This document shows, piece by piece, positions 1 to 10,500 of a stretch of DNA of 26,488 nucleotides. This DNA is from Martensiomyces pterosporus (Eukaryota > Kickxellomycota > Kickxellomycetes > Kickxellales > Kickxellaceae): assembly GCA_025201845.1 (NCBI GenBank), contig MU604086.1, forward strand, positions 4,411 through 30,898, written 5' to 3'. The stretch's first letter is position 1. The number at the start of each line of letters is the position of its first letter. The position numbers and the translations under genes were made by a program. Under the pieces are notes generated by a model. That model made no database searches. It saw only the letters and a list, made by a program, of their open reading frames with translations, and had not been told where the DNA came from.

Positions 1-300
1 TGATGGAGCTGCTGTTCTTTGCCATCCATGTTTCGTCAGGACAGCCAGCACGCATCCCAGAGTGGACGACAGTCAAGGTGCGAAACTCGCTCTTTGGCTC
101 GAGGAACGTTTTCCTCGCGCATGGGGCAATTGCCCTGATAACTACTTACTGGAAGGGCCAGAACATTCAGTGCTTCAAGCGCTCTATCGCCCGGTACTTG
201 CCCAAGCAACTAACACAGGTGCTGCTCAAGTACCTTGTTCTCGTGTGCCCAGTTGCAATCTCCGTGGCCAACGCCCTCCACCATGACAACAACTCCGAGG
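1..300 (+). pseudogene. Fragment of a telomere-linked-helicase-like (OrsD/RecQ-associated) fungal protein, plus copy
   Basis: An open reading frame enters from the window edge and reads GQPARIPEWTTVKVRNS, followed by an aromatic/basic stretch with ITTYWKGQ and RYLPKQ, then an LVLV..P segment and ALHHDNNSEA. This order (GQPAR, a 'RN.F' strand, a T.Y.K motif, R.LP, hydrophobic helix) resembles the conserved block upstream of the helicase domain in large fungal telomere-linked RecQ-like proteins. That family call is from memory of the motif order and is moderate. The fragment ends near 300, where the sequence turns into the reverse complement of a second copy, so it can only be part of a gene. 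No stop interrupts the family-like frame between 3 and 300. The 5' part lies outside the window. Confidence 0.45.
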
Positions 301-606
301 CACTGGCAAGTTGCGTGGAGGCGTGTTCTAGCGTGCTAGCAACCATTATCGCCACTAGGCGGACAAGGACGAGGTACTTGAACAATACATGTGTGACTTG
401 CTTCGGCAGATATCGCGAGATCGAGCGCTTGAAACTCTGAATTTTCTGGCCCTTCCAGTAAGTGGTGATAAGGGCAATCGTCCCATGCGCAAGGAAAACG
501 TTCCTCGAGTCAAAGAGCGAATTGCGCACCTTGACTGTAGTCCACTCGGGGATGCGCACCGACTGGCCAGACGAAATATGGATGGCGAAGAACAGGAGTT
601 CACCAT
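1..606. repeat. Large imperfect inverted repeat made of two head-to-head gene fragments
   Basis: Bases 1-~300 and the reverse complement of ~320-606 match over most of their length, with many scattered substitutions and a one-base indel near the outer end (ATGGAGCTG against ATGGTGAACT). Identical blocks include GTGGAC..CAGTCAAGGTGCG and CTTACTGGAAGGGCCAGAA. The arms meet almost without a spacer at about 300-320. The level of divergence means the two copies are old or came from different family members, so this is not an assembly fold-back of one sequence. Confidence 0.88.
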
Positions 607-1254
607 CTTATCGACCCTGTTGAGCCAGCGCTGCTGGGCAACACTGGCACCCTATATGATGGGTCCCCATTGCTGTGCAAGGAATTGCTGGATGCGGGTG
701 GCACCCTGTTGAAACTGCGTCTTGCTCTCCGCTCCAACCCAGTAGCCGTTGTCCCTGTTGTTGAAGCTGTCGACCACCTTGGCGGTGCTCTTTGTGTTAA
801 ACTCTGTAGCGGAAAATTTGAACATGGTGTCGTTTTCAAGGAGATCTTGCATGTTGTCAAGGCACCTGTGGAAGAAAAAAAAACGCGCAATATCAACTGG
901 GTGGATCGTCTGGCCACCATAAATCAGTGTGCCGTACAACCCGTTGCCGACCCATGTAAACTCTGATGAGAGTCCAATACGGCTCTCACCGTGAATGGTG
1001 GCCGCGATGGCCATCTTCACCCCGCTGAGTGGTGCTGTGTTGCCAACGCTCGCGGCACAGGTAAGCGCGAGGGACGATTTCAATATCCTGTTACTTACAA
1101 TTTTCTCCCTCGCGATGGGGCTCCATGCACTTGTCGCACTCTTCCCAGGCCAACACTGGCTTGTTGGACAAGTCCCACCAGAAACCCGAGCAATACCAGC
1201 CCCTTTTCCCGCTCTCCTCGCGAGACGACAGGCAGCTAGTCGCGAGGAACACAA
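320..1254 (-). pseudogene. Decayed telomere-linked-helicase-like protein, minus copy
   Basis: The minus strand carries a longer copy of the same protein as the plus-strand fragment at 1-300. Reading from 1254 leftward, a frame open to 652 holds an aromatic stretch and the motif QQGATRIQQFLAQQWGPI. It then meets a TAG stop (651-649), continues in frame with GASVAQQRWLNRVDK, and at about 600 needs a one-base shift to continue as ELLFFAIHISSGQ and RIPEWTTVKVRNS, the same block as in the plus copy. The similarity to the plus copy dies out near 320. A premature stop plus a frameshift make this a pseudogene. The part between about 1000 and 1254 is weaker: a CxxC-like stretch appears in another frame (ECDKC at about 1120), so an intron or more frameshifts may lie there. 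Confidence 0.45.
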
Positions 1255-2661
1255 GACTGGCCGTCTTGTTTCATTTACTGGGTTGGCATGACGCTGGGCA
1301 TCGATATGCGGCTCTAGGCCCCTATGTGGAGGTAGGCATCAGAAAAGAGCGAAAAAGAAAACAAGAATGAAGAGGAGAAAAGGGCGCCCAAAGCTCCTGG
1401 CCATTAATTAGTAGTCAATGAAAGGCAAACAAGAAAGCACAAACCACCACAGCCAATCATACCACCACACGTGGCTGCTGCTCTCCAACCGCGCTTGACA
1501 CCCCCATGCCTGACTGCTTGTCTTCAGCTGCGTCTCGCTCCAAGTTGGCAGCCACCACATGGCTTGGAGTGCCAGCGCAGCACTGGCTTGGAATCCCACA
1601 TTTCAATTCCATTGACAGCTTCGAATTCGCCCCTCAAACACAGCCTCAGCGGTGCCAGGTTCGCTGCGCATTGCTTGGCAGTATGTGTAGTGAAACTGGC
1701 ACTTTCCGACTATGTGAACCACCGCTGCTCAAAGCAGCACAGATGACAGATCAAAGAGCAAACAAGCGCGGAGAAGAGAGAGGGATGAGAAGATTGTAGT
1801 GAGCGAGAATGGTTTGAAAGAAAGGTGTGAGTAGCAACTGTACAAATGAAAAGCATCAGAGGCGAGAGAGGGCGGTGCGCCAAACACAGGCAGCAGCAGG
1901 CAGCGATGCTTTCCTCCTGCCCATGCGCCACAGCAGCTGGCTGGCGGTTGGCACTGTGCACACTGCCACCTCAGCCTGCTTTCTCGCTCTTGTGTGCTTG
2001 GGCTGCCCGATCGCACTGCTGGTTGCGTTTATGTGGATGGAGCACTCGCTCCTGTCTCTTGAGGCAAAGGGGCTGCAATCACTCATGCTCTCCCATGCGC
2101 TAGATGGTCAACCTGTGCACAGCACTCTCAATCAGTTCGAGGAGTGGCACCAGATTGTGTGTGCCATAGAGTTTTGAATAATGCACTGCCAGCAACACTG
2201 TAGAAAAGAGAAGGGAAACACCAGTCATTGCATCCCATGCCAAGCGGGACATGGGCAACTTGTAAACATGAACACCACAGTGAAACACCCAGCATCTGAC
2301 TAAGTGAAAGAGGTCAGCGGTATCTGCAGCATGCAAAACTTTTTGCAGATGGTGGAGGTGCTGTTTCCTGCTTTCAAGCCACGGAATACACCTCTGGACC
2401 AAGTCAGAATTCGTACAACTTCTGCTCCAGAGCTGATCCACAGCATGCTTGTCAGCTTAGAATGGGATGTATACACGGCGTGGTAGAGCGCGCACATCGT
2501 AAACACGCTATCATCTGCCAGAGAGCGGACTTTGGATGCCAACAAATGCAAGCTGGGCTTTGCGAGCAAGTGTAGTGTGAACGTTCTTTTATTTGCTGAA
2601 AAGGTGGAGAGAAACGAGTCATAGCTGAAAATAGAGAGAACCCGTAGCTATCTGCTTGCCA
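1255..2661. other. Intergenic region without a clear gene
   Basis: No ORF here has recognisable motifs or a convincing start. The only suggestive stretch is on the minus strand between about 2569 and 2100. A frame reading HLLASKVRSLADDSVFTMC at the right and a second frame reading LFHLVRCWVFHCG and LLELIESAVHRL at the left would join with one shift near 2400. It resembles ordinary protein text, possibly a remnant of a regulatory protein, but I do not recognise a family. Short purine-rich tracts (for example 1765-1800) are present and nothing else stands out. Confidence 0.4.
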
Positions 2662-4395
2662 CTAATAATACATCTCACGAACTGTACCAGATACCTTAAT
2701 GTTGTGCAGATGAGGAAACGTATCAGCATAGTGGACAGCAAATTCCTTGATGTCAGAGACATATAATCCAGGCACAACCACTTCGTCCAGCGAGTGAATA
2801 AGAACGGCCAAGTAGCGCATAACGTCCAGGCTGAATACCAGTGGCAGTCTGAAATCCCAATAAATCCAAAGACTCTTGAGATTAGTAGCAATAGACAGCA
2901 TTTGCGTTGACCCTCCTCTGAGTATTTCCTGCAGGCGTGTGCCAGCTTCACTAAACACATCGACAACATTTTCAATTTCAAATGTGCGCAGCTTTGGCAG
3001 CTGTGTAACAACACTGATTGCTGAAAGAAGATGTATGTTACCACGAAGAGTTAGACGCTCAAGATTTACCCATGCGATTGTGTCGGGTATAAACAAAAGC
3101 ACATTGCTTTGAACGACGCCCAAATCGCCAACTCTTGCTTTGGAAACCGAACCAAGTAGTTTGCAGGAAAACTGGACAAAGTCGTCATAAGTGTCTGTTG
3201 CAACACTATCAACCACGAAGCCGATTTCTGCTACATTCAGCAGAATGCGCATATCCACATGCTGGACTGATGCGAGGGAGCCAGAGATTGTGACGGTTCG
3301 GAGAGGCGAGTGGACAAACATTGAATAGAATGCACCATCATTGTATAGACTATTGACTATGATTAGCTCTTGCAGCTTTGGAAAGGACAGCTTGCGATAA
3401 CCAATGTTGAATGGGGCAGTGTTCATGCTGGTTTGTCTGCTGTAGTTGCTTGGCTCCTCTGCATTGTCCGGCAGCTGCCGAAACTTGAGCTCCAAAACAC
3501 GTAGACGGCCAAACTCGACATGACTAGGTGTGCTACCGATAAACGTCCACCACGCAAAGTTGTGTGGGATATCAAGCAGTACCAGCGTCTCCAGCGGTGA
3601 AGCTAGCAGCTGCGGAAGTCGGTTTGTTGCCCCAGCGGCAATACCAACTTCTAAATGCCTCAGTTTAGACGAAAACGAATGACAGTTGAAAGTGATGGGG
3701 GTAGGATTGCAGATGAGCGAGTGCAGCTGGCTAATATAAAAGTTGACTAGTTTGTTCGACAAGAGTCGAGTGACATTTGACTGAGGCTCAATGTGTAACC
3801 GCAGGTCGCCAATGTTTGGGGTATGCCGCGCGAAGTACTCTACCAGCTGTGTTGCCAACGTTTCGTCATTGCCAGACCTAGAGGCATCATGCTCGGCAGC
3901 AGTATCTCCATGGCTCGTCTCAATGTCGAGAACATTAACCGCCCTCCAGTGATTTGATCCAAATCCAATGGCATCCAAGGCATGAGCCATATCTGCAAAA
4001 CTGAGCGGACACCTGAGTGATTGTATACGTAGTCGTCTAATTGCACCACTGAGCCGCTGTGAGACAATAAGGCCGATGTTTGACTTCCATTCATACTCGG
4101 GTTGTCTTGCCTTGTCAACCTTGCCTGCCTCCCTTAACCCCTGTATGAGGCGATGAAAGGGGGCCAATAAAAGAGTCGTCTCATTCTTTTCCTTGCCCGC
4201 CTCTTTGACATGGTACTCGAGGAACGCTGTGTGGTAGATGTACTGCAACATGCACTCTCTCCAAACACGACAGACTGCAGCAGGAGGTAGCAGCTGCCTA
4301 AACTGGTAGATATAAAAGATCCCATGGAACCCATCGTAAAAGTACGCCAACACCTTTTGCAGTATGTTCAAGTGCAGGTCCTTTATGTGCGCCAT
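2662..4395 (-). CDS. F-box/leucine-rich-repeat-like protein (577 aa)
   Basis: From the ATG at 4395 the protein begins MAHIKDLHLNILQKVLAYF, and residues ~5-60 fit an F-box-like helix set ending in AAVCRVWRECMLQYIY. The rest is a long array of degenerate leucine-rich strands (LRHLEVGIA, LETLVLLDIP, LRVLELKFRQLP, LQELIIVNSLY, LERLTLRG, LKSLWIYWDF, LHNIKVSG). This is the layout of F-box adaptor proteins, in which the F-box docks Skp1 of an SCF ubiquitin ligase and the repeats bind the substrate. An in-frame ATG 159 bp upstream (4554) would add 53 Cys/Pro-rich residues without domain character and overlaps a palindrome, so I prefer 4395. It is the last gene of a five-gene minus-strand run. The F-box is weak by eye; LRR protein is firmer than F-box. 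The substrate cannot be told. Confidence 0.72.
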   Translation of the reverse strand: MAHIKDLHLNILQKVLAYFYDGFHGIFYIYQFRQLLPPAAVCRVWRECMLQYIYHTAFLEYHVKEAGKEKNETTLLLAPFHRLIQGLREAGKVDKARQPEYEWKSNIGLIVSQRLSGAIRRLRIQSLRCPLSFADMAHALDAIGFGSNHWRAVNVLDIETSHGDTAAEHDASRSGNDETLATQLVEYFARHTPNIGDLRLHIEPQSNVTRLLSNKLVNFYISQLHSLICNPTPITFNCHSFSSKLRHLEVGIAAGATNRLPQLLASPLETLVLLDIPHNFAWWTFIGSTPSHVEFGRLRVLELKFRQLPDNAEEPSNYSRQTSMNTAPFNIGYRKLSFPKLQELIIVNSLYNDGAFYSMFVHSPLRTVTISGSLASVQHVDMRILLNVAEIGFVVDSVATDTYDDFVQFSCKLLGSVSKARVGDLGVVQSNVLLFIPDTIAWVNLERLTLRGNIHLLSAISVVTQLPKLRTFEIENVVDVFSEAGTRLQEILRGGSTQMLSIATNLKSLWIYWDFRLPLVFSLDVMRYLAVLIHSLDEVVVPGLYVSDIKEFAVHYADTFPHLHNIKVSGTVREMYY

Positions 4396-4530
4396 CCTGG
4401 TCTTGTCTTTAGGAGGTGGTAGAAGGAGATAGTAGCTGCGAGTGAAGGGAGCGCAAAACGGAAAGCTGAAGAGATGTTCCTGCTTGGGCAACTTCCAAGG
4501 TGGCAAGCACCAAAGTCGGCCAGGAGAACA

Positions 4531-4554
4531 ATGCCTGCCCATGCATGCAGGCAT
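4531..4554. repeat. Short perfect palindrome upstream of the F-box-like gene
   Basis: ATGCCTGC (4531-4538) and GCAGGCAT (4547-4554) are perfect 8-bp inverted repeats around an 8-bp loop that is itself nearly palindromic (CCATGCAT). They lie about 140-160 bp upstream of the preferred start codon. A hairpin or a dimeric protein-binding site is possible; no function is claimed. Confidence 0.6.
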
Positions 4555-4847
4555 GCATACATTTGTGCTAGTTTTGCTAGCTTGACACTGTGAACAAGTC
4601 GCTAGGCTCTATTCGCTACTCTCCACAACCGAAATACGAGCAAGAGTGCTTGAGTATTCTGAGCAAACTCCAGCAATAAGGAAGCACACCGGGTGAGGAG
4701 CAGCACCAGCTTGAAAAGCAATATACACGGAGCCATTTCCTCACGCCACATCGGCTTCTCAGAGGTTACGAGTCTGAACTCAACAGTAAATAATCAAAGA
4801 AACAAAGAGACAGAGACAAGGGGAGTTGGCAGAGCTCCAAAACCCAG

Positions 4848-7361
4848 CTAGTTCATAAACACATCCATCCGGTTAAGCTTCGCATACGTGTCCGACGGCA
4901 TTCTGAACTGAATCATGCCTGCAAACACCATCACTCCTCTGGCCTTCTTCCTCAGCTGCTGCATATTTGCCTGTTTGACAGCATCCAAGAACGGCGACTC
5001 CTTCAGCCCAGCATACAGCCTCGACAGCGTGTCCATGGTCGTTAGGAGGATGAGCGAAAAGTTCCTCGTAATCGCATCATCCAGCACCCTCACTCTCTCG
5101 GCGTGCTGCGTGGCCGATGCCACATCGCCACTCAGCGGGATAAGCTGCGTGGCCTCGATGATTCTGAGCGCGTCTTCATACGCGCCTCTCTCGTGGCTAC
5201 TCAGGAAGTCAACAACCGACAGGAGGGTGTTGCAGGTGGTCACTGCGCGATCGTCCAGCCCGCGGGCAATATGCTCTCTCTGTCTATAGTGCGTCAAGAC
5301 CGCCCTCGCCACGCCCTCGACGTCCTCCAGCGCTCCCTCGGCACCGCCATTAATGTCAGCAGCACCGCTGCCACGCAGGAACAGAACCTCGCCAAGCTGC
5401 TTGCACAGCACGTTCAGCACAGTGTTGTACCTCTCGCCCAGGTTGTACAGCAGGACGGTGTCCGCCAGCCTTCCCTCGTCGCGGCTGCGGTCGGCCAAGC
5501 GGCGAATAATGGTCTGCGAAAACTGCTCCTGGGTGCTGATGCCCAGCAAAGGCAGGTACCTCTCGAGCATCCCGCGTTTGCGCGTGCCGTCCGACTGGAT
5601 ATCGCCCAAAAAGTGCGCGTACTCCTGCCTCTCATACAGCGTGCGGATCAATGTCTGCTCGCACACCTGTTTCTGGCGAGCACGCGCGGCGTCTGATCTG
5701 GCCAGGGAGGGCAGAGTCAGGAGCAGGAGGTAGTGGATCTTGTCGTCGGCTGCCGAGTCTGGCAGCGCACGGGAGTAGTGGACAGCCATCTTGGCAAAAT
5801 CAAACGCCACCTGCTGCTCTCCGCCGTCGCTGGGAACGAGGTATCCCGCGAATGAGGCGACCGACTCGGCTGCAGGAACCCTCAGCAGGCCGTAGTACGC
5901 CAGGGTGATGGCCATGTGCACAGCCTCAATCTGGTAGCGATCGACCTGGAGCAGGTAATCCAGCGCGTTCTCAAACAGCCCACACAGGAGGAGGACGCGG
6001 AAATACAGCAGCGGGTTGTTGCCATTGGGGTCAAAATGCGCCGGCCCGAACTTGAGCATCGTCGCCTGCAGATCCTCCAGCGTGCTCCTCGCATGCCCCG
6101 CGGCCACGATTTTCTCGGCATCCCTCACCAGCGCCAAGTGCACCCACAGGTAGTCCTCGGTGGTCTGCGTAACCTCCACAGCCGCCTTCTTCGGCACATT
6201 GCCGCGCCCAATAACCTTGTACAGCGCAGCCTTGTAGGGGTCCTCCAGCGACGCCGCGGTAACGGGCACTTCGCTGCGGATCAGCTGGGCGCCATCCATG
6301 AACGCCTTCAAGTGCGCCACAAACCCGGGATCGCTGTCATTAATAATGTCCTCCATGTCCAGCGCGTACTTCAGGAGCTCCTTCGCGTACCCACACCTGT
6401 AGAGCATGAACATGTGGGCCCAAATTGCCTCGTTGTTAAAGACCTCGAGGAACGCAGGCACCCGTCCTGCGCGGCCAAACTGCACCTTCAGGTATCCCTG
6501 GATCTTGCGGTGAATCGACGGCACGCCGCCCACATTGGCCTCGTGGGGATACTGCGCAATGACGCGGTCGACATGGTCGATGAAGGTCTCCTCGAGGTAC
6601 TCGCACGCACCCTTCACAGTCCCGCTGGTAGCGCCGCTGGTAGTGTAGTGGGCCAATAGCTTCCACGCCTGCCCGACCTGCCTGCTCTTCAGCTCCTGCC
6701 CGCTCTCCTTGGTGGCGTTCTCCAGGCCCGCAAGCAGCTCAAACTGCCCCTGCCTATCCACCGCAGCCGCCCGCGAGTCATTCAGCTTCCGCACGACCTG
6801 CGCATACCTCTCCACTCGCGGCTGCGCGACCTTTGCGCCGGCCATCATCCCCTCATCTCTGTCCAGCTCAAAGCCGCTCTCCTCCACGAATGGCCGGACT
6901 TCTCCTCCGCCTTGGTACTGGCCCAGCTCCTCAAACAGCCTCTTCTGCGCCTCCTCCCATGTTTGCTGCATGTGTGCGACCATGTTGCGATCAAATTCAT
7001 CCAGGGTTGAAAGCTCGCTCTCCTCAATCGCATTGATAATCGACTGCTCCTGCTGCTGCATCAAAAAGCTCTCCACGTTGGCGTCGTAAGTTGGCTGCAG
7101 AATCTCGAATGCCGAGAGGAGTGCCTTTGACGCAACATTCTCGCTCAGCTCATCCGTGTCCACGCCAGAGCTCGACAGAAGGGACTGCGCACGGGGGTCC
7201 AGTGAGCGCCCGTTGCGCACGGACTTGGCAACGAGTTTGCGCGATTCGGATTCAAGCAGGTCGATGCCGCGCTGCACGGTGGGGATGTCTGCAGAGACTA
7301 AATGCGTGGTGAGTCGCTTCGACTCCTCGAGGAGCGAGCTAAGCGATAGATTCTGCGCCAT
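4848..7361 (-). CDS. NIC96: Nucleoporin Nic96/Nup93
   Basis: An 837-residue protein, the usual length of Nup93/Nic96, with the family's plan. A short N-terminal region (MAQNLSLSSLLEESKRLTTH) and coiled-coil-prone helices lie at ~1-170, followed by an all-alpha solenoid from ~200 to the end. Recognisable family segments include AWKLLAHY, FNNEAIWAHMFMLYRCGYAKELL, a GNVPKKAAVEVTQTTEDYLWVHLALV stretch, the DPNGNNPLLYFRVLLLCGLFENALDYL region and a C-terminal AGMIQFRMPSDTYAKLNRMDVFMN. Nic96 is the linker nucleoporin of the inner ring: its N-terminal helix recruits the Nsp1-Nup57-Nup49 channel trimer and its solenoid binds Nup188/Nup192 and Nup53. The gene is intronless. Its start lies 193 bp downstream of the stop of the JmjC gene, and its stop is 453 bp from the F-box-like start. 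No lesion is visible. Confidence 0.95.
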   Translation of the reverse strand: MAQNLSLSSLLEESKRLTTHLVSADIPTVQRGIDLLESESRKLVAKSVRNGRSLDPRAQSLLSSSGVDTDELSENVASKALLSAFEILQPTYDANVESFLMQQQEQSIINAIEESELSTLDEFDRNMVAHMQQTWEEAQKRLFEELGQYQGGGEVRPFVEESGFELDRDEGMMAGAKVAQPRVERYAQVVRKLNDSRAAAVDRQGQFELLAGLENATKESGQELKSRQVGQAWKLLAHYTTSGATSGTVKGACEYLEETFIDHVDRVIAQYPHEANVGGVPSIHRKIQGYLKVQFGRAGRVPAFLEVFNNEAIWAHMFMLYRCGYAKELLKYALDMEDIINDSDPGFVAHLKAFMDGAQLIRSEVPVTAASLEDPYKAALYKVIGRGNVPKKAAVEVTQTTEDYLWVHLALVRDAEKIVAAGHARSTLEDLQATMLKFGPAHFDPNGNNPLLYFRVLLLCGLFENALDYLLQVDRYQIEAVHMAITLAYYGLLRVPAAESVASFAGYLVPSDGGEQQVAFDFAKMAVHYSRALPDSAADDKIHYLLLLTLPSLARSDAARARQKQVCEQTLIRTLYERQEYAHFLGDIQSDGTRKRGMLERYLPLLGISTQEQFSQTIIRRLADRSRDEGRLADTVLLYNLGERYNTVLNVLCKQLGEVLFLRGSGAADINGGAEGALEDVEGVARAVLTHYRQREHIARGLDDRAVTTCNTLLSVVDFLSSHERGAYEDALRIIEATQLIPLSGDVASATQHAERVRVLDDAITRNFSLILLTTMDTLSRLYAGLKESPFLDAVKQANMQQLRKKARGVMVFAGMIQFRMPSDTYAKLNRMDVFMN

Positions 7362-7553
7362 GCTTCCCCAGACTTCAAATCAAACCAAAAGAAGAATATA
7401 ATAAAATAAACAGGTATGTTCAAAAAGCGACACTCGCTGAAAGGCAAGAAAGGAAACAAAGGTGCATAGCGCACTCGTTTTTGTTTACTCTGCTCTCCCC
7501 CGAACCCCCCCGAACCCAGCACACAGAAAATCCTTTGTGCGCGCCAGTGTCCG

Positions 7554-10500
7554 CTAATCCCCATTGATCGATTGCTTGGATTTGCTCTTCCCCTTGCCCC
7601 TCACTGCCTTGCTGGTACTGGCAGCTGCTGGCTTGTGCTGCTGTCTGCCTGCAACCGTCCACCACAGGATGTTATTCAGCTGCAGTAGATCCTTGTTCCG
7701 CTGGTGCGACGGCTGGAGCTGCCTAAACTCATCCGTCATCTGCTTGCACTGGTCCACGCGCTCGGGCGACACAAAGTCCATGGCAACCTTCACCGCGCTC
7801 GCATAATTGCACACCTGGTGCGCACAGCCCGCCGGCACAAACACCGCATCCCCAGGATTCTGGTACACCCGATAGCATCTGCCACCCGCGTCTCCGTAAG
7901 CATCGTACAGCTGCTTGCGGTGCGGCCGTGTGAGGAATGTTGCCTGATTGTGGATTGCATCGCCGTACGACGGATCCAGGCTGCCTGCAATGCCGTCGAG
8001 GCTGTATATGTACTCGCGCAGGTTCTTCAGCGCCTCTGGTGGGTAGATGTCCCAGACTGCTGCTGCCAGCTTCCGGCCCTCCTTTCCCCTGCCAATGCCA
8101 CCATCGCCATCGCCATCGCCTGTGGGCGTCCAGATGCCAGGGACCTCAATGCCGTTTTTCCTCAAAAAGTCCTTCGATGCATATGCCATGATGTTCACAG
8201 CATCAGCCATGTCGCAATGCAGGTTCGTTGTGCCCACTCCGCCCTCGCTGTCGCTCGACCCGTACGCGCAGTACATCTTGGGGCCCAAGTCCGGCGGCAC
8301 AAACTCTGCCGGCAGCCGGTTAACCAGGTTGAACTTTCCCTCTCTATGCGTATACTCGCTAAACGGCAGCGCATCCATAAACCGCTGAAAGTGGTCGGGC
8401 AGCCTAGCCTGGAAGTCCTCTGCTGGCGGCCAATCTTTGAGCTTCATAACGCCGTCCCTCAGGCACCGCCTATGTGTCTCCCACTCGTCCTTCTCCATCG
8501 AGGAATCATTAAACAGCTCGCTGTAGTTATCGGCACCGTCAAAGAGCCGGTAGAAATCCCTCAGCGGCCACTCGCCCACAGACTGCTCCGCCTGGGCGCT
8601 GTCGAGGATGCTGACCATCTCGTATCCAAAGTTCTTGATCCACCATCTGGGCTTCCAGATCTCCGCATCCAGAGCTCCAAGAAGACCTCTGACGACCACC
8701 ACCGTGCCGTTCCTCCACAGCCTTGAGAACTCGGCCGCCGAGAGTTCACCCGGCTGTACGTAGATCACAGGTAACTCCCATGGATCGTGCCTATAGGTCT
8801 CCCTTGACTTTTGCTGCAGCCTCTCGATCTTTGCCTTGAACTCCATGGCGCTGCAATCGCTCACAATGCCAGCACAATCGATCTCCGCATGGGGCTTTCC
8901 ATGCTCCTCCTCTTGAACGACATGTCTGGCCTTGTTCAGCACGCTCCTAATATCTGCAGGCGTAAACTGCGATATGCGGACAAACTGCACTTTCTTGTGG
9001 AATGCCGAGACCTTCAATGTGTCTTTGCCCTTACCGCTCAGCTTCTTGCAGTGGTTAATCTTGGCAATAACAGGGTCGTCTGCACCCGCCGAGGAAGCGC
9101 CGCCCTCATGTTTGATCCCTAGTACCACACGCGTAGTGCCAGTGCACCCATCGTCCCATTCGACAAAGCACCTGGGGCACAGCTCCTGCGCACACATCGC
9201 GCACGCAAAGTACACCGACAAAATCGACGTGGAGCAAATGTCGCAGAACTGCCGGCTGCCCAGCGAGAGGTTGCGGTAAACGCAGGGCGCTGCCGAACAC
9301 CCAAACTCCGGATGCGCTCCATACACCATCCCCTCACTACCATCCTTTTCCTCCTCCGCCATCTCTTCGCTGCCGAGAATATCCTGTATGATTTCCAGCG
9401 TCGGCACCAACGTCTCCGCTGTCATTTTCAGTACATAATACGCGGCCCAGGCTGCGGATGACTCGCCTGCAATGCTGTTCACACACGCAGGAATTACAGC
9501 TGGCGCCACACACAGCAGCGACTTTTTCCGATCCACCTGCGACGCGAACGCAGGAGCCAGCAGGTACCGAATGATCCCCTCGCCACTCGCCAGCACAATG
9601 TCCAGTTTGGTGATTAGGCGGATATACCTGAACCCGCAGCACCAGTTGGCCTGTTTCTGTACACACCCCTTGCACATGTACATGCTGTAGGGGTCAGCTG
9701 TCCGACAGGCCCTGGACTGCACCTCCAATGAAACCTCCACCGACTTGCACGAAAGTGCCGTCAAGAGCCACTCCTCGTACTTGGCCTTTTGCGCAGCAAG
9801 CCACACAGCAGGTCTCACGGGAACAGGGAATCCGTCGACATCGTATTCGTGGAGACCCTGTGTCTGGTGCCGAACCTTCTGCAAGTGCCGGAGTATGCGC
9901 GGATCGACCATGCTATGAGAGGGCTCCGTGCCTACGCCAGGAAAGACCAGGGGTGTGAAATCCTTGCGCACCAGAAGTGGCACATCCGGGCGATTGGTTT
10001 CAGCCGACCTGACGCGCACCGTCGCATTCTCCTTTGCAATCAAACTTTTGGCGCTGACTGCTGCACGAGATGGTGAAACCGCTACTGGGCTCTTTGTCTG
10101 CATGGCCTTTTGTTTCTTTGGCGTTGGTTTCGATCTGGATTTTTGTTCTACTGGCTCAAATGCACTCAACGCGATCGGGTTGGCAAGCTCATGGTAGTTG
10201 ATGGGCCGCTTGATGGGTCTCGACGACAGCCGCTCAGGTCTCACCTCTCTGGCTGCCTTTGCACGCACGACACGCTGCACCATCCTGCCCATGGCCTCAT
10301 TCCACGACATGCCAAACTCCTCGAGCTGGCTCCTTGCCACAGGCGCGTGTCCAAAAACGAGGTGGAACGCACAGAGGACGGGCAATGGATCCACCATGGC
10401 CATGTAGTCAGCTATGTCGGCGCCCATTCTGCTGTGCATACTGTCGAACGAGGGCTTGATCAGTTTTGCCATCAGGCTCTTCTGCCGGTGGTCCATCGCT

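Noticed and set aside
5103..6659. Several 200-250-codon plus-strand frames opposite Nic96
   Set aside because: Shadows of the Nic96 coding frame; His/Gln/Arg-rich with no motif.
7704..8726. A 340-codon plus-strand open frame opposite the JmjC domain
   Set aside because: It is antisense to the intact cupin domain, with no domain of its own.
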